A stretch of 13,442 nucleotides of DNA, taken from NCBI GenBank assembly GCA_946480845.1, contig CAMLLJ010000058.1, forward strand, positions 1 to 13,442, given 5' to 3'. A model generated the notes under the pieces. The model did no database searches and had not been told where the DNA came from. It was given only the letters and a program-made list of their open reading frames with translations. The position numbers and the translations under genes are program-made. The DNA is from an uncultured Gemmatimonadota bacterium (GTDB taxonomy: Bacteria; Gemmatimonadota; Gemmatimonadetes; Gemmatimonadales; GWC2-71-9). Shown one piece after another: positions 12,886 to 13,442 of the stretch (within the stretch, counting starts at the first letter, position 1; the number at the start of each line of letters is the position of its first letter).

Positions 12886-13442
12886 CACCGCTCCGCCGGG
12901 AAGAGGTGGAGACCGCCGTCCGAGCGCCGGCTCGGCCGGATGCCCACCCGGTCGCCGACGCTTGCGCCACCCGGCGCGGCCGATACCTCGAGCGCGTGGC
13001 CGCCCTCCAGCTCCACGGTGTACGCGGCCGAGGCGCCGACGAACCGCCGCCCCGTGACGATACCGGGCACGGCGCCCTCGCCCGGGCCGGTGAGCCAGAG
13101 CGCCTCGGGCCGCGCGTGCAGCATCGCGGGTCCCGGCGCCGACACCTCGGCGTCGCGCGCGGGGACCTCCCATTCGGTCCCGCCGATCGCGATGCGAGTC
13201 CCCTTGGGCCCGCGGCCGGTCACGGTCACCGGCACCGCGGCCGAGCGCCCGATGAAGCCCGCCACGAACGCGTTGGCCGGGTCGGCGTACAGCACCTCGG
13301 GGGTTCCCGCCTGGACCAGCCTGCCTCCGGCGAGCAGCGCCACCCGGTCGCCCAGGTCGAAGGCCTCGTCCTGCTCGTGGGTGACGAAGACGGTGGTGAT
13401 CCCCACCCGGTGGATCAGCTCGCGGATCTCCCGCCGGGTCCG
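12885..13442 (-). CDS. ABC transporter ATPase, C-terminal part (PotA/FbpC-type; cut by window edge)
   Basis: The last 185 residues of an importer ATPase. The first residues visible run into the H-loop VFVTHEQDEAF, followed by LGDRVALLAGGRLVQAGTPEVLY and FVAGFIG, the usual end of the nucleotide-binding domain in the CUT1/POTAT group. Then comes a TOBE-type regulatory domain (MLHARPEALWL and onward). Walker A, the signature motif and Walker B lie beyond the right edge. The stop overlaps the permease ATG, so the two are translationally coupled and form one transporter. The reading frame is open to the edge. Confidence 0.93.
   Translation of the reverse strand, partial: RTRREIRELIHRVGITTVFVTHEQDEAFDLGDRVALLAGGRLVQAGTPEVLYADPANAFVAGFIGRSAAVPVTVTGRGPKGTRIAIGGTEWEVPARDAEVSAPGPAMLHARPEALWLTGPGEGAVPGIVTGRRFVGASAAYTVELEGGHALEVSAAPGGASVGDRVGIRPSRRSDGGLHLFPAER

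Noticed and set aside
11239..12970. Single 1003-residue fusion of permease region and MFS on the minus strand
   Set aside because: The first part is the permease DNA read in the wrong frame; the MFS start at 11239 with the ATGA overlap explains both genes.
1..13442. Mobile element, CRISPR array, tRNA or rRNA gene
   Set aside because: No transposase, integrase, regular spaced repeats, cloverleaf or rRNA core sequences were recognised in either strand.

Overview
The window is GC-rich bacterial chromosome, densely coded, with consistently GC-biased third codon positions. I see no insertion sequence, phage gene, tRNA, rRNA or CRISPR array. The mix of genes (queuosine biosynthesis, an NDVY-type 5'-nucleotidase lipoprotein, a CGNR zinc-finger protein, a soluble Ser/Thr kinase, an M3 oligoendopeptidase) and the base composition would suit a soil or freshwater Gemmatimonadota-like bacterium. 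That placement is an impression and cannot be proven from the sequence alone.

Left part (1-3531): queC (minus, cut by the left edge) and queE (plus) are divergent, with only 33 bp between their start codons. They supply the 7-deazaguanine pathway to preQ0. queE is followed, with stop/start overlaps (GTGA, then ATGA), by a RelA/SpoT-type HD-domain protein with an altered metal motif and by an exported lipoprotein 5'-nucleotidase/metallophosphatase.

Middle part (3532-7398): an unusually structured intergenic region of about 190 bp precedes a signalling cassette on the plus strand. The cassette encodes a cytoplasmic GAF-GGDEF diguanylate cyclase with a feedback I-site, a CGNR/ABATE zinc-finger protein 7 bp downstream, and a tandem pseudokinase-kinase whose GTG start overlaps the CGNR stop. 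All three lack membrane segments.

Right part (7399-13442): a cold-shock protein gene (plus) has a leader of about 170 nt that can fold into four consecutive hairpins, one carrying a possible anti-Shine-Dalgarno. It ends in a perfect 34-bp palindrome, which works as a shared terminator for the convergent minus-strand genes. In transcription order those are an ABC ATPase (cut by the right edge), a fused ABC permease of the Fe(III)/FbpB type, an MFS exporter, an M3 oligoendopeptidase and infA. The first three overlap or abut and are probably one operon.

The most interesting items are the csp leader, the tandem pseudokinase-kinase in its c-di-GMP cassette, the interleaved inverted repeats before the cyclase, and three genes (queC, queE, the cyclase) that share a TANNNT box exactly 7 nt before ATG, which points to leaderless transcripts.
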